NCBI GenBank assembly: GCA_026983685.1
Contig: JALSTO010000029.1
Span: 1-21,275, forward strand
Reading direction: 5' to 3'
Source of the DNA: Aquificaceae bacterium
GTDB lineage: Bacteria > Aquificota > Aquificia > Aquificales > Aquificaceae
DNA length: 21,275 bases
The notes below the pieces were generated by a model. It searched no databases. It saw nothing but the letters and a program-made list of their open reading frames with translations, and was not told the origin of the DNA. The position numbers and the translations under genes were made by a program. Positions 13,493-20,957 of the stretch are shown in pieces (position 1 is the first letter of the stretch; each line of letters opens with the position of its first letter).

Positions 13493-14456
13493 GGGGGTTG
13501 AGAACAGAGCCGTCCTTGGACCTTATCTCAAAGTGAAGGGCGCACCTGCCAGAGCCGGGCTTAAGACCGACCTTGCCTATAACCTCTCCCTTTGAAACCC
13601 TATCTCCCCTCTCAACGAGGTTCTGCATGTTGTAGGCGTAAATGGAGAGATATCCGGGATGCTCAACTATGACCATGTTCCCGTAGGTTGTAAGGTCATC
13701 CCCGCTGTATATCACCCTTCCTCCCTCAACCGCCCTGACCTTATCCCCGCAGGATGTGTATATATCAACACCCCTGCTCGCCTTCTCTACCTTCCCATCC
13801 ACAGGAAGGAAGGAAAGGGCTATCCTGGGTTTGTCTATGTATCTTCTCTCAAAGGCTCTCTTGGGAACGGGAACCTTTATGAGCTGTCCTACCCTTATGA
13901 TGTTGCTTCTTAGGTTGTTAGCTCTTTTTATATCCTTCCAGCTCACTCCGAACTTCTTGGCTATCTTCCGAAGGCTATCTCCCCTCCTTACCCTGTACTT
14001 TATATAGACCACATCCCTCTTTCTGTAACTGCGATAGTGCCTTTTAACCACCCTGCTTTTTTTGGGTATCTTTAGCCTCTGACCCACCCTTATGATGTTG
14101 CTTCTTAGGTTGTTAGCCCTTTTTATCTCCCTCCAGCTTACCCCGAACTTCTTGGCTATCTTCCGAAGGCTATCTCCCCTCCTTACCCTGTATATAACGT
14201 ATCCCTTTTTCTTCGCCTTCCTCTTTACACTCTTCTTTTTGTAAGGTATGCATATCCTTTGCCCCACCCTGAGGAACTTTCTCTTCTTGAGCTTCGGGTT
14301 AGCCCTCAGGAGGTCTTTTATGTACATGTTGTACCTGTCCGCGATCTTCCAGAGGCTGTCTCCAGGTCTGACCTTGTGGTAGAGCCTGCACTTTGCCCCG
14401 AAGGAATCACCTACAAGGAGGCTAATACCTAATATCAAAGCTATGAAGAGGCTCAT
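13470..14456 (-). CDS. Envelope protein with three LysM domains and a degenerate LytM (M23) domain
   Basis: A 328-residue exported protein. The ATG at 14456 is chosen because AAGGAGGAG lies just before it and it starts a clean signal peptide (MSLFIALILGISLLVGDSFG); a longer frame to 14489 lacks both. LysM domains at about 26-72, 86-131 and 152-197 bind peptidoglycan; the second and third are near copies. Residues 215-325 are a LytM/peptidase M23 domain, but metal ligands are missing: the H of HxxxD is S227 (D231 kept), YAHL is YAYN, and HLH is A306-L-H308. It therefore probably does not cleave peptidoglycan and instead resembles NlpD/EnvC-type activators of cell-division amidases. It overlaps the acylphosphatase gene by 35 bp. 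Confidence 0.88.
   Translation of the reverse strand: MSLFIALILGISLLVGDSFGAKCRLYHKVRPGDSLWKIADRYNMYIKDLLRANPKLKKRKFLRVGQRICIPYKKKSVKRKAKKKGYVIYRVRRGDSLRKIAKKFGVSWREIKRANNLRSNIIRVGQRLKIPKKSRVVKRHYRSYRKRDVVYIKYRVRRGDSLRKIAKKFGVSWKDIKRANNLRSNIIRVGQLIKVPVPKRAFERRYIDKPRIALSFLPVDGKVEKASRGVDIYTSCGDKVRAVEGGRVIYSGDDLTTYGNMVIVEHPGYLSIYAYNMQNLVERGDRVSKGEVIGKVGLKPGSGRCALHFEIRSKDGSVLNPLEYIGKK
13891..13997 (-). repeat. LysM direct repeat, copy 1
   Basis: This 107 bp stretch is matched at 14086-14192 with five mismatches by eye (about 95% identity, no gaps). It encodes most of the third LysM domain. Confidence 0.9.
14086..14192 (-). repeat. LysM direct repeat, copy 2
   Basis: Partner of the repeat at 13891-13997, offset by 195 bp (65 codons). 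It encodes most of the second LysM domain. Confidence 0.9.
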
Positions 14457-14691
14457 CGGGCTCCTCCTTATGTATCTCAATCTTCTCAACCTCTGAAAGT
14501 CTCGGACCTCTCCACACCTCCTTTATGAAGTGACATAGAACTTCTTCGTCCCCTTCAGCCAAGATTTCAACCCTTCCATCGGGAAGGTTTCTCACCCAGC
14601 CGGATATACCGTAGCTGTCCGCAACCCTCTTGGTGTAAGCCCTGAATCCAACCCCCTGTACTACCCCTGACACGAATAGGCGCATCCTCAT
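14422..14691 (-). CDS. acyP: Acylphosphatase
   Basis: An 89-residue cytoplasmic enzyme that hydrolyses acyl phosphates. The family motifs are intact: GVVQGVGFRAYTKRVA at about 9-24, with the catalytic Arg, and GWVRNLPDGRVEILAEG with the catalytic Asn. The length is standard. The start ATG at 14691 has AAGGG 3 bases upstream; a second ATG two codons later is also possible. It shares a short divergent promoter region with the gene at 14725 and overlaps the LysM gene by 35 bp at its end. Confidence 0.93.
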   Translation of the reverse strand: MRMRLFVSGVVQGVGFRAYTKRVADSYGISGWVRNLPDGRVEILAEGDEEVLCHFIKEVWRGPRLSEVEKIEIHKEEPDEPLHSFDIRY

Positions 14692-14697
14692 GTCCCT

Positions 14698-14703
14698 TAT
14701 AAT
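14698..14703 (+). promoter_or_regulatory. Probable -10 box of the 14725-15317 transcription unit
   Basis: TATAAT at 14698-14703, 7 bases before AGGAGG (14710-14715). No convincing -35 box lies 16-18 bases upstream. The stretch is close to palindromic, so it may also serve the divergent acylphosphatase gene. Confidence 0.4.
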
Positions 14704-14724
14704 ATTAACAGGAGGTTAAAGTGT

Positions 14725-15138
14725 ATGAATAGTAGAGTGGTTTTTCTTCTCAACCCCCTTAAGAACGATAAGGTATGGGCTGTAATGACTCCCGACGGAG
14801 AGCTAATGTACGACATAATGTCGGTCAAAAGGGCTGAGCTGTGTATGGCTGAGAATGAGCAGTACTGGCTCAACCCCTTCGGGGGTGCCTTTCAGTGGGA
14901 TACTAAGGTCTCTGAGCCCTACGAGGCTGAGTTCGTCTTCTTTAAGAAGGAGGCTCAGCAGTACATGTGCGTTTTTGACCTCCAGATAGCTGACCTTCAG
15001 TATATTGACTACGCCCCAATCAGCGGTGAGCTCGTTTTTGATGAGGATGAGCTCGGAAAGAAGCTTGATAGTAAGAACCTCGGTGAGTTCAAGAGGTTCA
15101 TGAACGAACTCTGGGAGTATGTAAAGGAGTCTTCCTGA
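14725..15138 (+). CDS. Uncharacterised 137-residue protein
   Basis: I do not recognise a family. It is a soluble, acidic protein without signal peptide or membrane segment. It has two aromatic-rich blocks (QYWLNPFGGAFQWDT and a Tyr/Asp-rich stretch around LQYIDYAPISGELVF) and a helical, charged C terminus (from about residue 105). Two cysteines (C40 and C82 approximately) are not in a motif. The start ATG at 14725 is well supported by AGGAGG at 14710-14715 and a TATAAT box at 14698. The stop shares one base with the ATG of the next gene (TGATG at 15136-15140), so it is coupled to a UPF0434-type zinc-ribbon protein. That partner hints at translation or RNA-modification-related work, which is only inference. 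Confidence 0.75.
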   Translation: MNSRVVFLLNPLKNDKVWAVMTPDGELMYDIMSVKRAELCMAENEQYWLNPFGGAFQWDTKVSEPYEAEFVFFKKEAQQYMCVFDLQIADLQYIDYAPISGELVFDEDELGKKLDSKNLGEFKRFMNELWEYVKESS

Positions 15139-15317
15139 TGCTTGATGAGAAGCTCCTTGAGATATTAGCCTGTCCCCTCTGCAAGGGAGAGCTTGAGTAC
15201 GATTCCCGTAAAGAGAGGCTCATTTGCAAGAAGTGCAGGGTTTACTATGAGGTCAGGGAAGGGATACCCGTTCTACTCCCTGACTCCGGCAAGCCTCTTG
15301 AAGGAGAAAGCTCCTGA
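15138..15317 (+). CDS. UPF0434/Trm112-like zinc-ribbon protein
   Basis: A 59-residue protein below common length cut-offs but clearly real. It begins MLDEKLLEILACPLCKGELE and has paired CxxC motifs (C12/C15 and C30/C33) for zinc, followed by YYEVREGIPVLLPD, the signature of the UPF0434/Trm112p family (PF03966). In eukaryotes and archaea Trm112 is an activating subunit of methyltransferases; the bacterial short forms such as YcaR have no firm function. The start overlaps the previous stop as TGATG. The last 65 bp lie antisense to the 3' end of the convergent HAD phosphatase gene. Confidence 0.9.
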   Translation: MLDEKLLEILACPLCKGELEYDSRKERLICKKCRVYYEVREGIPVLLPDSGKPLEGESS

Positions 15318-15954
15318 GCTTCTCCTCGCTCTCGGTTGAGAAGTCTGCGGGTATGTCAAGCTCAACCACCTTCTTGAAGTGAACGAACTTGACGGGCTTG
15401 CCGTACATTTTCCTGTAATAGTAAACCATCTCCCTGTCTGCGTTGTTGTCTCCCACATACACCCCCTCTTCAGCCCCAAGAAGCTCCATGCAGAGATGCA
15501 GAGGATAGGGGTGGGGCTTCCTGAGATCCCTGTTCCCAACGTCATCCTCATCAACGGTAACATCAAAGAGATCCCTGAGCCCGAACCTTTCAAGGACGAA
15601 CTCAAGGTCTTCCTTCGGTCTTCCCGTAACTATACCCAAGGGCACTTCTTTCTCCTTTAGCTCCCTGAAGAGCTCCGCAGGAAGTATCTGCTTCTCCCTG
15701 TCCTTCAGCCTGTTGTATATCTCTGTGAACCTTTCAACGAGCTCATCGTAGTCCGCCTCTCCCCCGAACTCCTTTATGACCTCGTAGGTTGCATCCCAGT
15801 CGTTGTTTATAGACTTGGAGAACTTTATCTCCTTCACCGCTGAAAGCGGTACTTCCCTTCCGAGAAAGAGCTCCGCAGTTTCCTTTATGGCGTAGTGGTA
15901 GCTCTCACGGACATCAACTATAACACCATCAACGTCAAAGATTATCGCCTTCAT
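15253..15954 (-). CDS. HAD-superfamily phosphatase, subfamily IA
   Basis: A 233-residue cytoplasmic hydrolase. Motif I is FDVDGV (nucleophile D7, D9), motif II VTGRP (T110), motif III K146 before PHPY, and motif IV YVGDNNADREM (D169, D173). The early stretch DVRESYHYAIKETAELF and NNDWDATYEVI resemble the HAD-IA group that in some lineages is linked to histidinol-phosphate metabolism, but the substrate is not known to me. The final 18 residues or so (after FSTESEEKLRSF) look like an extension and are encoded antisense to the zinc-ribbon gene. The start lies 1 bp after the stop of the LysR gene, so both probably form one unit. Confidence 0.85.
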   Translation of the reverse strand: MKAIIFDVDGVIVDVRESYHYAIKETAELFLGREVPLSAVKEIKFSKSINNDWDATYEVIKEFGGEADYDELVERFTEIYNRLKDREKQILPAELFRELKEKEVPLGIVTGRPKEDLEFVLERFGLRDLFDVTVDEDDVGNRDLRKPHPYPLHLCMELLGAEEGVYVGDNNADREMVYYYRKMYGKPVKFVHFKKVVELDIPADFSTESEEKLRSFLLQEACRSQGVERVSLP

Positions 15955-15955
15955 A

Positions 15956-16870
15956 TTAGACTCTCTCTGGAACGTTCTCTTGGGTCTTGGAGAGGATGAA
16001 CTTCACGAAGTTGCTCGCAAGGAACGTAACGTTTGAGGTCTTCGGATATATTATGTTGAAGCGTCTCTTTATCTTAAAACCCCTTATCTTCACAGGGACG
16101 AGGGAACCCATCTCAATCTCCCTCAGTATGAGACCTCTTGAGAGGAAGGAGGCTCCGTAGCCTCCCTTGACTATATGTATTATCGTTCTACTGCTGTTAG
16201 CCTCTATCTTTATGTTTAGCCTCTCAAAGACTATACCGAGCTTCTCAAGGGCTTCTCTTACTATCTTCCTCGTCCCTGAGTTCATCTCCCTCATGACGAG
16301 GTCTATGTTGTAGAGCTCTTCTGGTTCTATCTCTCCCACCTCCGCTATAGGGTTGTCGGGATAGGTGAAGAAGACTATCTCGTCCTCAAGCCAGGGCACA
16401 CTCACAAACTTGTTGGAAGCTTCCCTCTCTATTATTCCGAGGTTTAGAACTCCAGAGAGAAGGCCCTCTTCAACGTCATGGGAGTTTCCCGTAAAGACCT
16501 TTACCGTCGCGCTCGGGAATTCCCTATGAAATTCCGCTATCAGGGAAGGAACTATGAACTCGCTGAGAGTTGCGCTGACTCCGAGGAAAAGGGTGTCCTT
16601 GAGGTCCTTTTTTATCTTGGCTATCTCCTCCATAAGCCCTTCGTAGCTCCCGAGGAGTATCTTTGCTATCTCGTATATCCTCTTGCCCTCCTCCGTGAGG
16701 CACATCTTACCTCCCTGTCTCTGAAAGAGCTTAGCTCCTATGGTCTTTTCCAGTGCCTTTATCTGCTGGGTAACTGCGGGTTGGGTTATGTAAAGTATCT
16801 CAGAGGCTTTTGAGAAGCTCCCCAAGTCCGCTACCGTCACAAAGGTCTTTAGTTTGGAAATATCAATCAT
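15956..16870 (-). CDS. LysR-type transcriptional regulator
   Basis: A 304-residue regulator of normal family length. Residues 1-62 form the winged helix-turn-helix (LKTFVTVADLGSFSKASEIL, ITQPAVTQQIKALEKTIGAKLFQR). Residues about 90-295 are the periplasmic-binding-like effector domain (LFLGVSATLSEFIVPSLIAEF). The general form resembles CbbR/CysB-like activators; the effector cannot be read from sequence. Its promoter carries a dyad between the -35 and -10 boxes, a typical autoregulation layout. No ribosome site is evident before the ATG and the expected leader is only about 5 nt. It is cotranscribed with the HAD gene. A possible role at the sox operon is raised under findings. Confidence 0.9.
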   Translation of the reverse strand: MIDISKLKTFVTVADLGSFSKASEILYITQPAVTQQIKALEKTIGAKLFQRQGGKMCLTEEGKRIYEIAKILLGSYEGLMEEIAKIKKDLKDTLFLGVSATLSEFIVPSLIAEFHREFPSATVKVFTGNSHDVEEGLLSGVLNLGIIEREASNKFVSVPWLEDEIVFFTYPDNPIAEVGEIEPEELYNIDLVMREMNSGTRKIVREALEKLGIVFERLNIKIEANSSRTIIHIVKGGYGASFLSRGLILREIEMGSLVPVKIRGFKIKRRFNIIYPKTSNVTFLASNFVKFILSKTQENVPERV

Positions 16871-16881
16871 TTCAAACTTTA

Positions 16882-16909
16882 ATTATAGTATAAGCTCTTC
16901 TTATTGCAA
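16882..16909 (-). promoter_or_regulatory. lysR promoter with a dyad in its spacer
   Basis: On the - strand TTGCAA (16904-16909), 16 bases, then TATAAT (complement of 16882-16887). The spacer holds ATAAG-N5-CTTAT at 16890-16904, which includes a T-N11-A LysR box. A start near 16875 would leave a leader of about 5 nt before the ATG at 16870. Confidence 0.65.
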
Positions 16910-16937
16910 GTATAAAAGGAAAATATAATGGTTAAGC

Positions 16938-17594
16938 TCAGGGTATTCCAAGGAACTTGTGGGTCTGGGGTATTATGCGAACCTCAAAGTTAATGGAGAG
17001 AAGCCTTCTCTGAATATCAAGAGCCTTTTTGAAGAACTCTTCCTTGTTCCCCTCGGGCTGAAGCACAACCCTACCGTTCTCTAAAAATTCCCTAAACTCT
17101 TCCCTCAGCAGGACTTCCTCCGTCAGCTCCTGGTCAACCACGAACTTAAGCTCCTTGGAGTATCTGAGGACCTTAGGATGGACGAAGAAGCTCGCCACAG
17201 CCTTTGGAGAGCAGGTCAGGTGTAATCTGTGGGCTAAACCCTCAAGCTCCTCTATCCAGAGTGTTCCGTTAGTCTCTATCTGCACAGAGTAGCCCCTGTC
17301 CAGCAGGGATTTCACCAGAGCGGGCAAACTCCTCTGGGTGAATGGCTCTCCACCAGTTATGACCACATGTTTGGCTGAGAAGCTCTCAAGCTCTTTGAGG
17401 ATTTCCCTGAGCTCAAGGTGCTCCTCCTTGAAGTTGAGTGCCTCCGGCTGGTCGCACCAGGGACACCTGAGGTTGCATCCCTGTAGCCTTATGAATATTG
17501 AGGGGGTGCCAACGAGGAAGCCTTCTCCCTGAAGACTCTCATATATCTCATTTACGCTCAGATATTCCGCTGTTCTAACTTTATCTCGTAGCAT
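16938..17594 (-). CDS. queE: 7-carboxy-7-deazaguanine synthase (radical SAM)
   Basis: A 218-residue radical SAM enzyme of queuosine/deazapurine biosynthesis. It converts 6-carboxytetrahydropterin to 7-carboxy-7-deazaguanine. The opening [27 protein letters not shown] and the cluster motif CNLRCPWCD (C40, C44, C47, CX3CX2C) identify QueE. TGGEP (about 81-85) binds SAM, and IETNGT is also typical. The ATG at 17594 is the last in-frame start before the conserved core; it lies 37 bp inside infB. The frame extends 18 codons further upstream to 17648 but deep in infB, which is unlikely. No ribosome site is obvious, so it may rely on coupling with infB. Confidence 0.92.
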   Translation of the reverse strand: MLRDKVRTAEYLSVNEIYESLQGEGFLVGTPSIFIRLQGCNLRCPWCDQPEALNFKEEHLELREILKELESFSAKHVVITGGEPFTQRSLPALVKSLLDRGYSVQIETNGTLWIEELEGLAHRLHLTCSPKAVASFFVHPKVLRYSKELKFVVDQELTEEVLLREEFREFLENGRVVLQPEGNKEEFFKKALDIQRRLLSINFEVRIIPQTHKFLGIP

Positions 17595-19915
17595 TCTATT
17601 ACGTCTCCGACCTTTACATCGTTGAAGTTCTTGAGCTTTATACCGCACTCAAAACCCCTCGCCACCTCCTGAACGTCCTCCTTGAACCTCTTGAGGCTTT
17701 CTATCTCACCGTCATAGACTACGACTCCCTCCCTTACAAGCCTTGCCTTTGCTCCCCTTACGATCTTTCCTTCAAGCACGTAGCATCCCGCTACGGTACC
17801 GGCTTTCTTTACCTTAAAGGTTGCCCTTACCTCCGCTGAGCCAAGAACCTCCTCCTTCTCAACGGGCTTCAGCATGCCCCTGAGGGCGTTCTTCACGTCG
17901 TCTATCACCTGGTAGATTATTCCGTACATGCGGACGTCCACCTTTTCCTGCTCTATAAGTTCCCTCGCCTTGGGGTCTGGTCTTGTATTGAAGCCTATGA
18001 TGATCGCCTGAGATGCCTTTGCCAGCATGACATCGTTTTCGGTTATTCCTCCAACCGCACCGTGTATTACCCTTACCGCAACTTCATCGGTTGTGAGCTC
18101 CTCAAGGGACTTCTTCAGAGCTTCAAGGGAACCCATGGCGTCCGCTTTCACTATGAGCTTAAGCTCCTTAGCTTCTCCAGCTTCAATCTTCTTGTAGATG
18201 TCCTCAAGCCTTACGCTCTGGGCAAGCTTCTCCTCCTTCTCTCTCCTTTCCCTGATCTTTTCTGCTATGCTCCTTGCCTTCTTCTCGCTCTCAACGACTA
18301 CGAGAGTGTCCCCCGCGGACGGAAGGTCCTCAAATCCGAGAACCTCAACGGGTGTAGATGGTCCAGCCTCCTTAACCTGCCTGCCCTTGTCGTCAAACAT
18401 AGCCCTGACCCTTCCGCTCGTTATCCCCGCCACGAATATATCTCCAACGCGAAGCGTTCCTTCCTGAACTATGACCGTTCCCGTAGGTCCCTTCTTCCTG
18501 TCCAGTTTAGTCTCAATTATCACACCCTTAGCTCTCTTGTCGGGGTTAGCCTTAAGTTCAAGGATGTCAGCCACGAGGGTTATCATCTCAAGGAGCTGGT
18601 CAACCCCCTGACCAGTCTTTGCGGAGACATCAACGAAGACCGTGTCTCCTCCCCACTCTTCGGGAACCAGACCATGCTCTGAGAGCTCCCTCCTTACCTT
18701 CATAGGGTCCGCACCCGGTTTGTCTATCTTGTTGACCGCAACGATTATGGGAACATCAAAAGCCTTCGCGTGGTTTATGGCTTCAATAGTCTGGGGCATA
18801 ACCCCATCATCTGCGGCAACAACGAGGACCGCTATGTCAGTTATCTGAGCACCCCTCGCTCTCAGAGTTGTAAAGGCTTCGTGTCCCGGGGTATCAAGGA
18901 AGGTTATAAGTCTTCCGTCTGGGAGCTTTACCTGAGAGGCTCCTATATGCTGGGTTATCCCGCCCTTCTCTCTCTCTGCCACGTTCGTCTTCCTTATGGT
19001 GTCAAGGAGTGTTGTCTTTCCGTGGTCAACGTGCCCCATAACTACCACTATGGGTGGTCTGGGCTTGAGATCCTCGGGTCTGTCGGGCACCTCCTCTAAG
19101 AGTACCTCTTCCTCCTCTTCCTTTTTTGCCTCCGCAAGGTATCCGAAGCTCTCCGCTATCTCAACCGCAAGGTCTGTGGGAACTGCCTGATTTATGGTTG
19201 CGAGCACTCCCTTCTTAAGGAGCTCCGCTATTATCTTGTTGGCGGGAACCCTGAGCATATCTGCAAGCTCTCTTACGGTTATGCCCTCGTATATCTCAAC
19301 TATCTTTATCTCTTCCTCCCTCTTCTCCTGTTTCTTTTTCTCCTCTTTCTTCTTCTCCCTTTCCATCTGTTGCTGGAGTTTCTTAAGTATCTGCTCTTCT
19401 TCCTTGCTCACCTTTTCCTTCTTCTCCTCAAAAGCGGGCTGGGGCTTTTTCTCCTCCTTCTTTTCCTCTACCGCTTTGGGAGCGGACGTGGGCTTTCCCT
19501 CCCTCTTCCTGGGAGCCTCTCTCTTGAATTCCCTGACTTGTCTTTTCCCTTCAGCTTTCTTCCTTTCAGGTTTTGCTGGTTTTAGTTCTTCCTTCGGCTT
19601 CTCTTCCTTGACCTCCTTGCCGAGAACCTCCGCCACCACCTCCTCTATCGGCTTCTCCTCAACCTTTATCTCCTCCTCCTCAACCTCAGCTGGTTCTTGG
19701 ACCACTTCCTCAACAGTGGTGGTGGTCTTTTTTTCTTTCTTCTTGGGCTCACCGAACTCCTGGTATATCATCTCAATTTGGTAATCCTCAAGGGTGTGGA
19801 AGTTAGACCACTTCTTTCCATCGTCCCGAGGAGCCCACTCTTCCAAGAACTCAATCAGCTTTTTGGCTTTTATCCCCAGCTCCTTTGCCAAATCCTGAAC
19901 GCGCTTCCTTTCCAA
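17558..19915 (-). CDS. infB: Translation initiation factor IF-2
   Basis: A 785-residue GTPase that places initiator fMet-tRNA on the 30S subunit. It has an N-terminal IF2_N-type module (1-55), a low-complexity Lys/Glu-rich linker (about 57-203), a second IF2_N module (about 204-258), and the G domain with GHVDHGKT (294-301), DTPGHEAF (341-348) and NKID (395-398). The two beta-barrel and C-terminal domains follow (ending [14 protein letters not shown]). The start is TTG at 19915 with AGGAGG 9 bases upstream; no ATG is available nearby. A TATAAT lies on the same strand at 19940-19945. The linker is longer and more charged than in compact IF2 versions. Confidence 0.97.
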   Translation of the reverse strand: MERKRVQDLAKELGIKAKKLIEFLEEWAPRDDGKKWSNFHTLEDYQIEMIYQEFGEPKKKEKKTTTTVEEVVQEPAEVEEEEIKVEEKPIEEVVAEVLGKEVKEEKPKEELKPAKPERKKAEGKRQVREFKREAPRKREGKPTSAPKAVEEKKEEKKPQPAFEEKKEKVSKEEEQILKKLQQQMEREKKKEEKKKQEKREEEIKIVEIYEGITVRELADMLRVPANKIIAELLKKGVLATINQAVPTDLAVEIAESFGYLAEAKKEEEEEVLLEEVPDRPEDLKPRPPIVVVMGHVDHGKTTLLDTIRKTNVAEREKGGITQHIGASQVKLPDGRLITFLDTPGHEAFTTLRARGAQITDIAVLVVAADDGVMPQTIEAINHAKAFDVPIIVAVNKIDKPGADPMKVRRELSEHGLVPEEWGGDTVFVDVSAKTGQGVDQLLEMITLVADILELKANPDKRAKGVIIETKLDRKKGPTGTVIVQEGTLRVGDIFVAGITSGRVRAMFDDKGRQVKEAGPSTPVEVLGFEDLPSAGDTLVVVESEKKARSIAEKIRERREKEEKLAQSVRLEDIYKKIEAGEAKELKLIVKADAMGSLEALKKSLEELTTDEVAVRVIHGAVGGITENDVMLAKASQAIIIGFNTRPDPKARELIEQEKVDVRMYGIIYQVIDDVKNALRGMLKPVEKEEVLGSAEVRATFKVKKAGTVAGCYVLEGKIVRGAKARLVREGVVVYDGEIESLKRFKEDVQEVARGFECGIKLKNFNDVKVGDVIECYEIKLEQRNI

Positions 19916-19939
19916 TACTTCAAACCTCCTAAGAGATAT

Positions 19940-19945
19940 ATTATA
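19940..19945 (-). promoter_or_regulatory. Probable -10 box of infB
   Basis: The complement reads TATAAT, about 10 bases before the AGGAGG of infB (19925-19930). The -35 region (TGGCAA or GTGGCA on the - strand) is weak. Confidence 0.45.
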
Positions 19946-19976
19946 GGCTCAGCAGTGCAGGTTGCCACAGCGTAGG

Positions 19977-19982
19977 TATAAT
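19977..19982 (+). promoter_or_regulatory. -10 box of a probable leaderless mRNA
   Basis: TATAAT at 19977-19982 with the ATG at 19989, so a start 7 bases downstream of the box would coincide with the A of the start codon. No -35 match of note and no ribosome site are seen. Confidence 0.55.
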
Positions 19983-19988
19983 ACAGAC

Positions 19989-20957
19989 ATGGTTGAGGAG
20001 CTTGCAAGGGAACTTGGAGGCAGGCTGGTTCAGACCCATACCTCCTGGGTCATACTCCTTGAGAGCGTTGTATATAAGATAAAGAAGCCTGTGAACTTCG
20101 GCTTTCTGGACTACTCCACTCTTGATAAGAGGAAGGAAAACTGCGATAGAGAGGTCCTTCTGAACAGGAGGCTCTGCCCCTGGGTCTATATAGGGGTTGT
20201 TCCGATAAGCGATGTCGGTGGGAAGTGGGTTCTTGAGAACTCCTCCAATGTAGTTGAGTGGGCTGTGAAGATGAGGAGGATACCCGAGAAGAACATCCTC
20301 TCGGAAAGGCTTGAAACTACTGGTGAAGAGGACATAAAGAGGGTTGCAGTGGTTGTTGCCAACTTCCATCTCTCTGCGGAGAGGGCGGACGACTTCGGGA
20401 AGCCTGAGGTCATGAAGTTCAACACAGACGAGAACTTCCAGCAGACGGAGAAGTACGTAGGTATAACAATAGACAGAGGTGATTACGAGCTGATAAGAGA
20501 AAAAACGAACAGGTTCTATAAAGTCTATGAAGACCTCTTTTACAAGAGGATAGAAGATGGAAGGATAAGGGACGGACACGGAGACATAAGGCTTGAGCAC
20601 GTTGCCTTCCTTGAAGAGGGCGTTTGCATCTTTGACTGCATAGAGTTTAACGAGAGGTTCAGGTGTGGTGATGTTCTGAACGATATGTGCTTCCTCTCCA
20701 TGGAACTTGACTTCTTTGGCAAAGACAACCTTTCAAGAGCCTACGAGAGGGAATATCTGAGGATAACGAAGGACCCGGAGTTTAACATATTCCTGCCCTT
20801 CTTCAAGTGCTACCGTGCCTATGTAAGGGGTAAGGTTACGAGCTTCCTCCTTGATGACCCTCACGTGAGCAAGGAGGAAAAGAAGCAGGCGAAGGAGAAG
20901 GCTCAGAGACTCTTCAGGCTCGCCAAGAGGTATGCGGAGGAGATAAGGATTACATAG
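19989..20957 (+). CDS. APH-fold kinase-like protein, N-terminal half of the COG2187 type
   Basis: A 322-residue protein with the aminoglycoside phosphotransferase/protein-kinase-like fold. The nucleotide lysine segment VYKIKKPVNFGFLDYSTL (28-45), the catalytic loop DGHGDIRLEHV (H197, D199) and the metal motif FDCIEFNERFRCGDV (D216) match the N-terminal domain of COG2187 proteins. Those proteins are often fused to a C-terminal P-loop AAA domain of about 170 residues; that second domain is absent here. The substrate is unknown; drug resistance should not be assumed. A TTG at 19962 would add nine residues, but a TATAAT box 6 bases before the ATG at 19989 argues for that start and a leaderless message. 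The 3' end overlaps rpsU by 8 bp on the other strand. Confidence 0.85.
   Translation: MVEELARELGGRLVQTHTSWVILLESVVYKIKKPVNFGFLDYSTLDKRKENCDREVLLNRRLCPWVYIGVVPISDVGGKWVLENSSNVVEWAVKMRRIPEKNILSERLETTGEEDIKRVAVVVANFHLSAERADDFGKPEVMKFNTDENFQQTEKYVGITIDRGDYELIREKTNRFYKVYEDLFYKRIEDGRIRDGHGDIRLEHVAFLEEGVCIFDCIEFNERFRCGDVLNDMCFLSMELDFFGKDNLSRAYEREYLRITKDPEFNIFLPFFKCYRAYVRGKVTSFLLDDPHVSKEEKKQAKEKAQRLFRLAKRYAEEIRIT

Noticed and set aside
13891..14192. Possible CRISPR-like or mobile repeat
   Set aside because: There are only two long copies, in frame, inside LysM-coding sequence.
13470..14489. Longer start at 14489 for the LysM/LytM protein
   Set aside because: The ATG at 14456 has a strong ribosome site and begins a standard signal peptide; the longer form would put charged residues before it and overlap acylphosphatase more.
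16938..17648. Longer start at 17648 for queE
   Set aside because: It would add 18 basic residues not found in QueE and lie 91 bp inside infB; the ATG at 17594 suffices.
18062..18682. 206-codon open frame on the + strand inside infB
   Set aside because: Antisense to the conserved G and C-terminal domains of IF-2, without family features.
19194..19784. Ser/Phe-rich open frame of 196 codons on the + strand
   Set aside because: It is the antisense shadow of the Lys/Glu-rich linker of infB; GAA/AAG codons read backwards give Ser, Phe and Leu. No ribosome site or promoter.
19962..19988. TTG start at 19962 for the kinase-like gene
   Set aside because: The TATAAT box would then lie inside the coding region, and no ribosome site precedes the TTG.
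19968..19988. TTGCCA at 19962 as the -35 box for the TATAAT at 19977
   Set aside because: The spacing is only 9 bases, far too short for sigma-70.
19941..20600. 219-codon open frame on the - strand
   Set aside because: Antisense to the kinase-like gene, whose conserved motifs show that the + strand is the coding one.
19989..20957. Aminoglycoside resistance gene
   Set aside because: Only the kinase fold is shared; the motifs are those of COG2187 proteins of unknown substrate, and the context is housekeeping.
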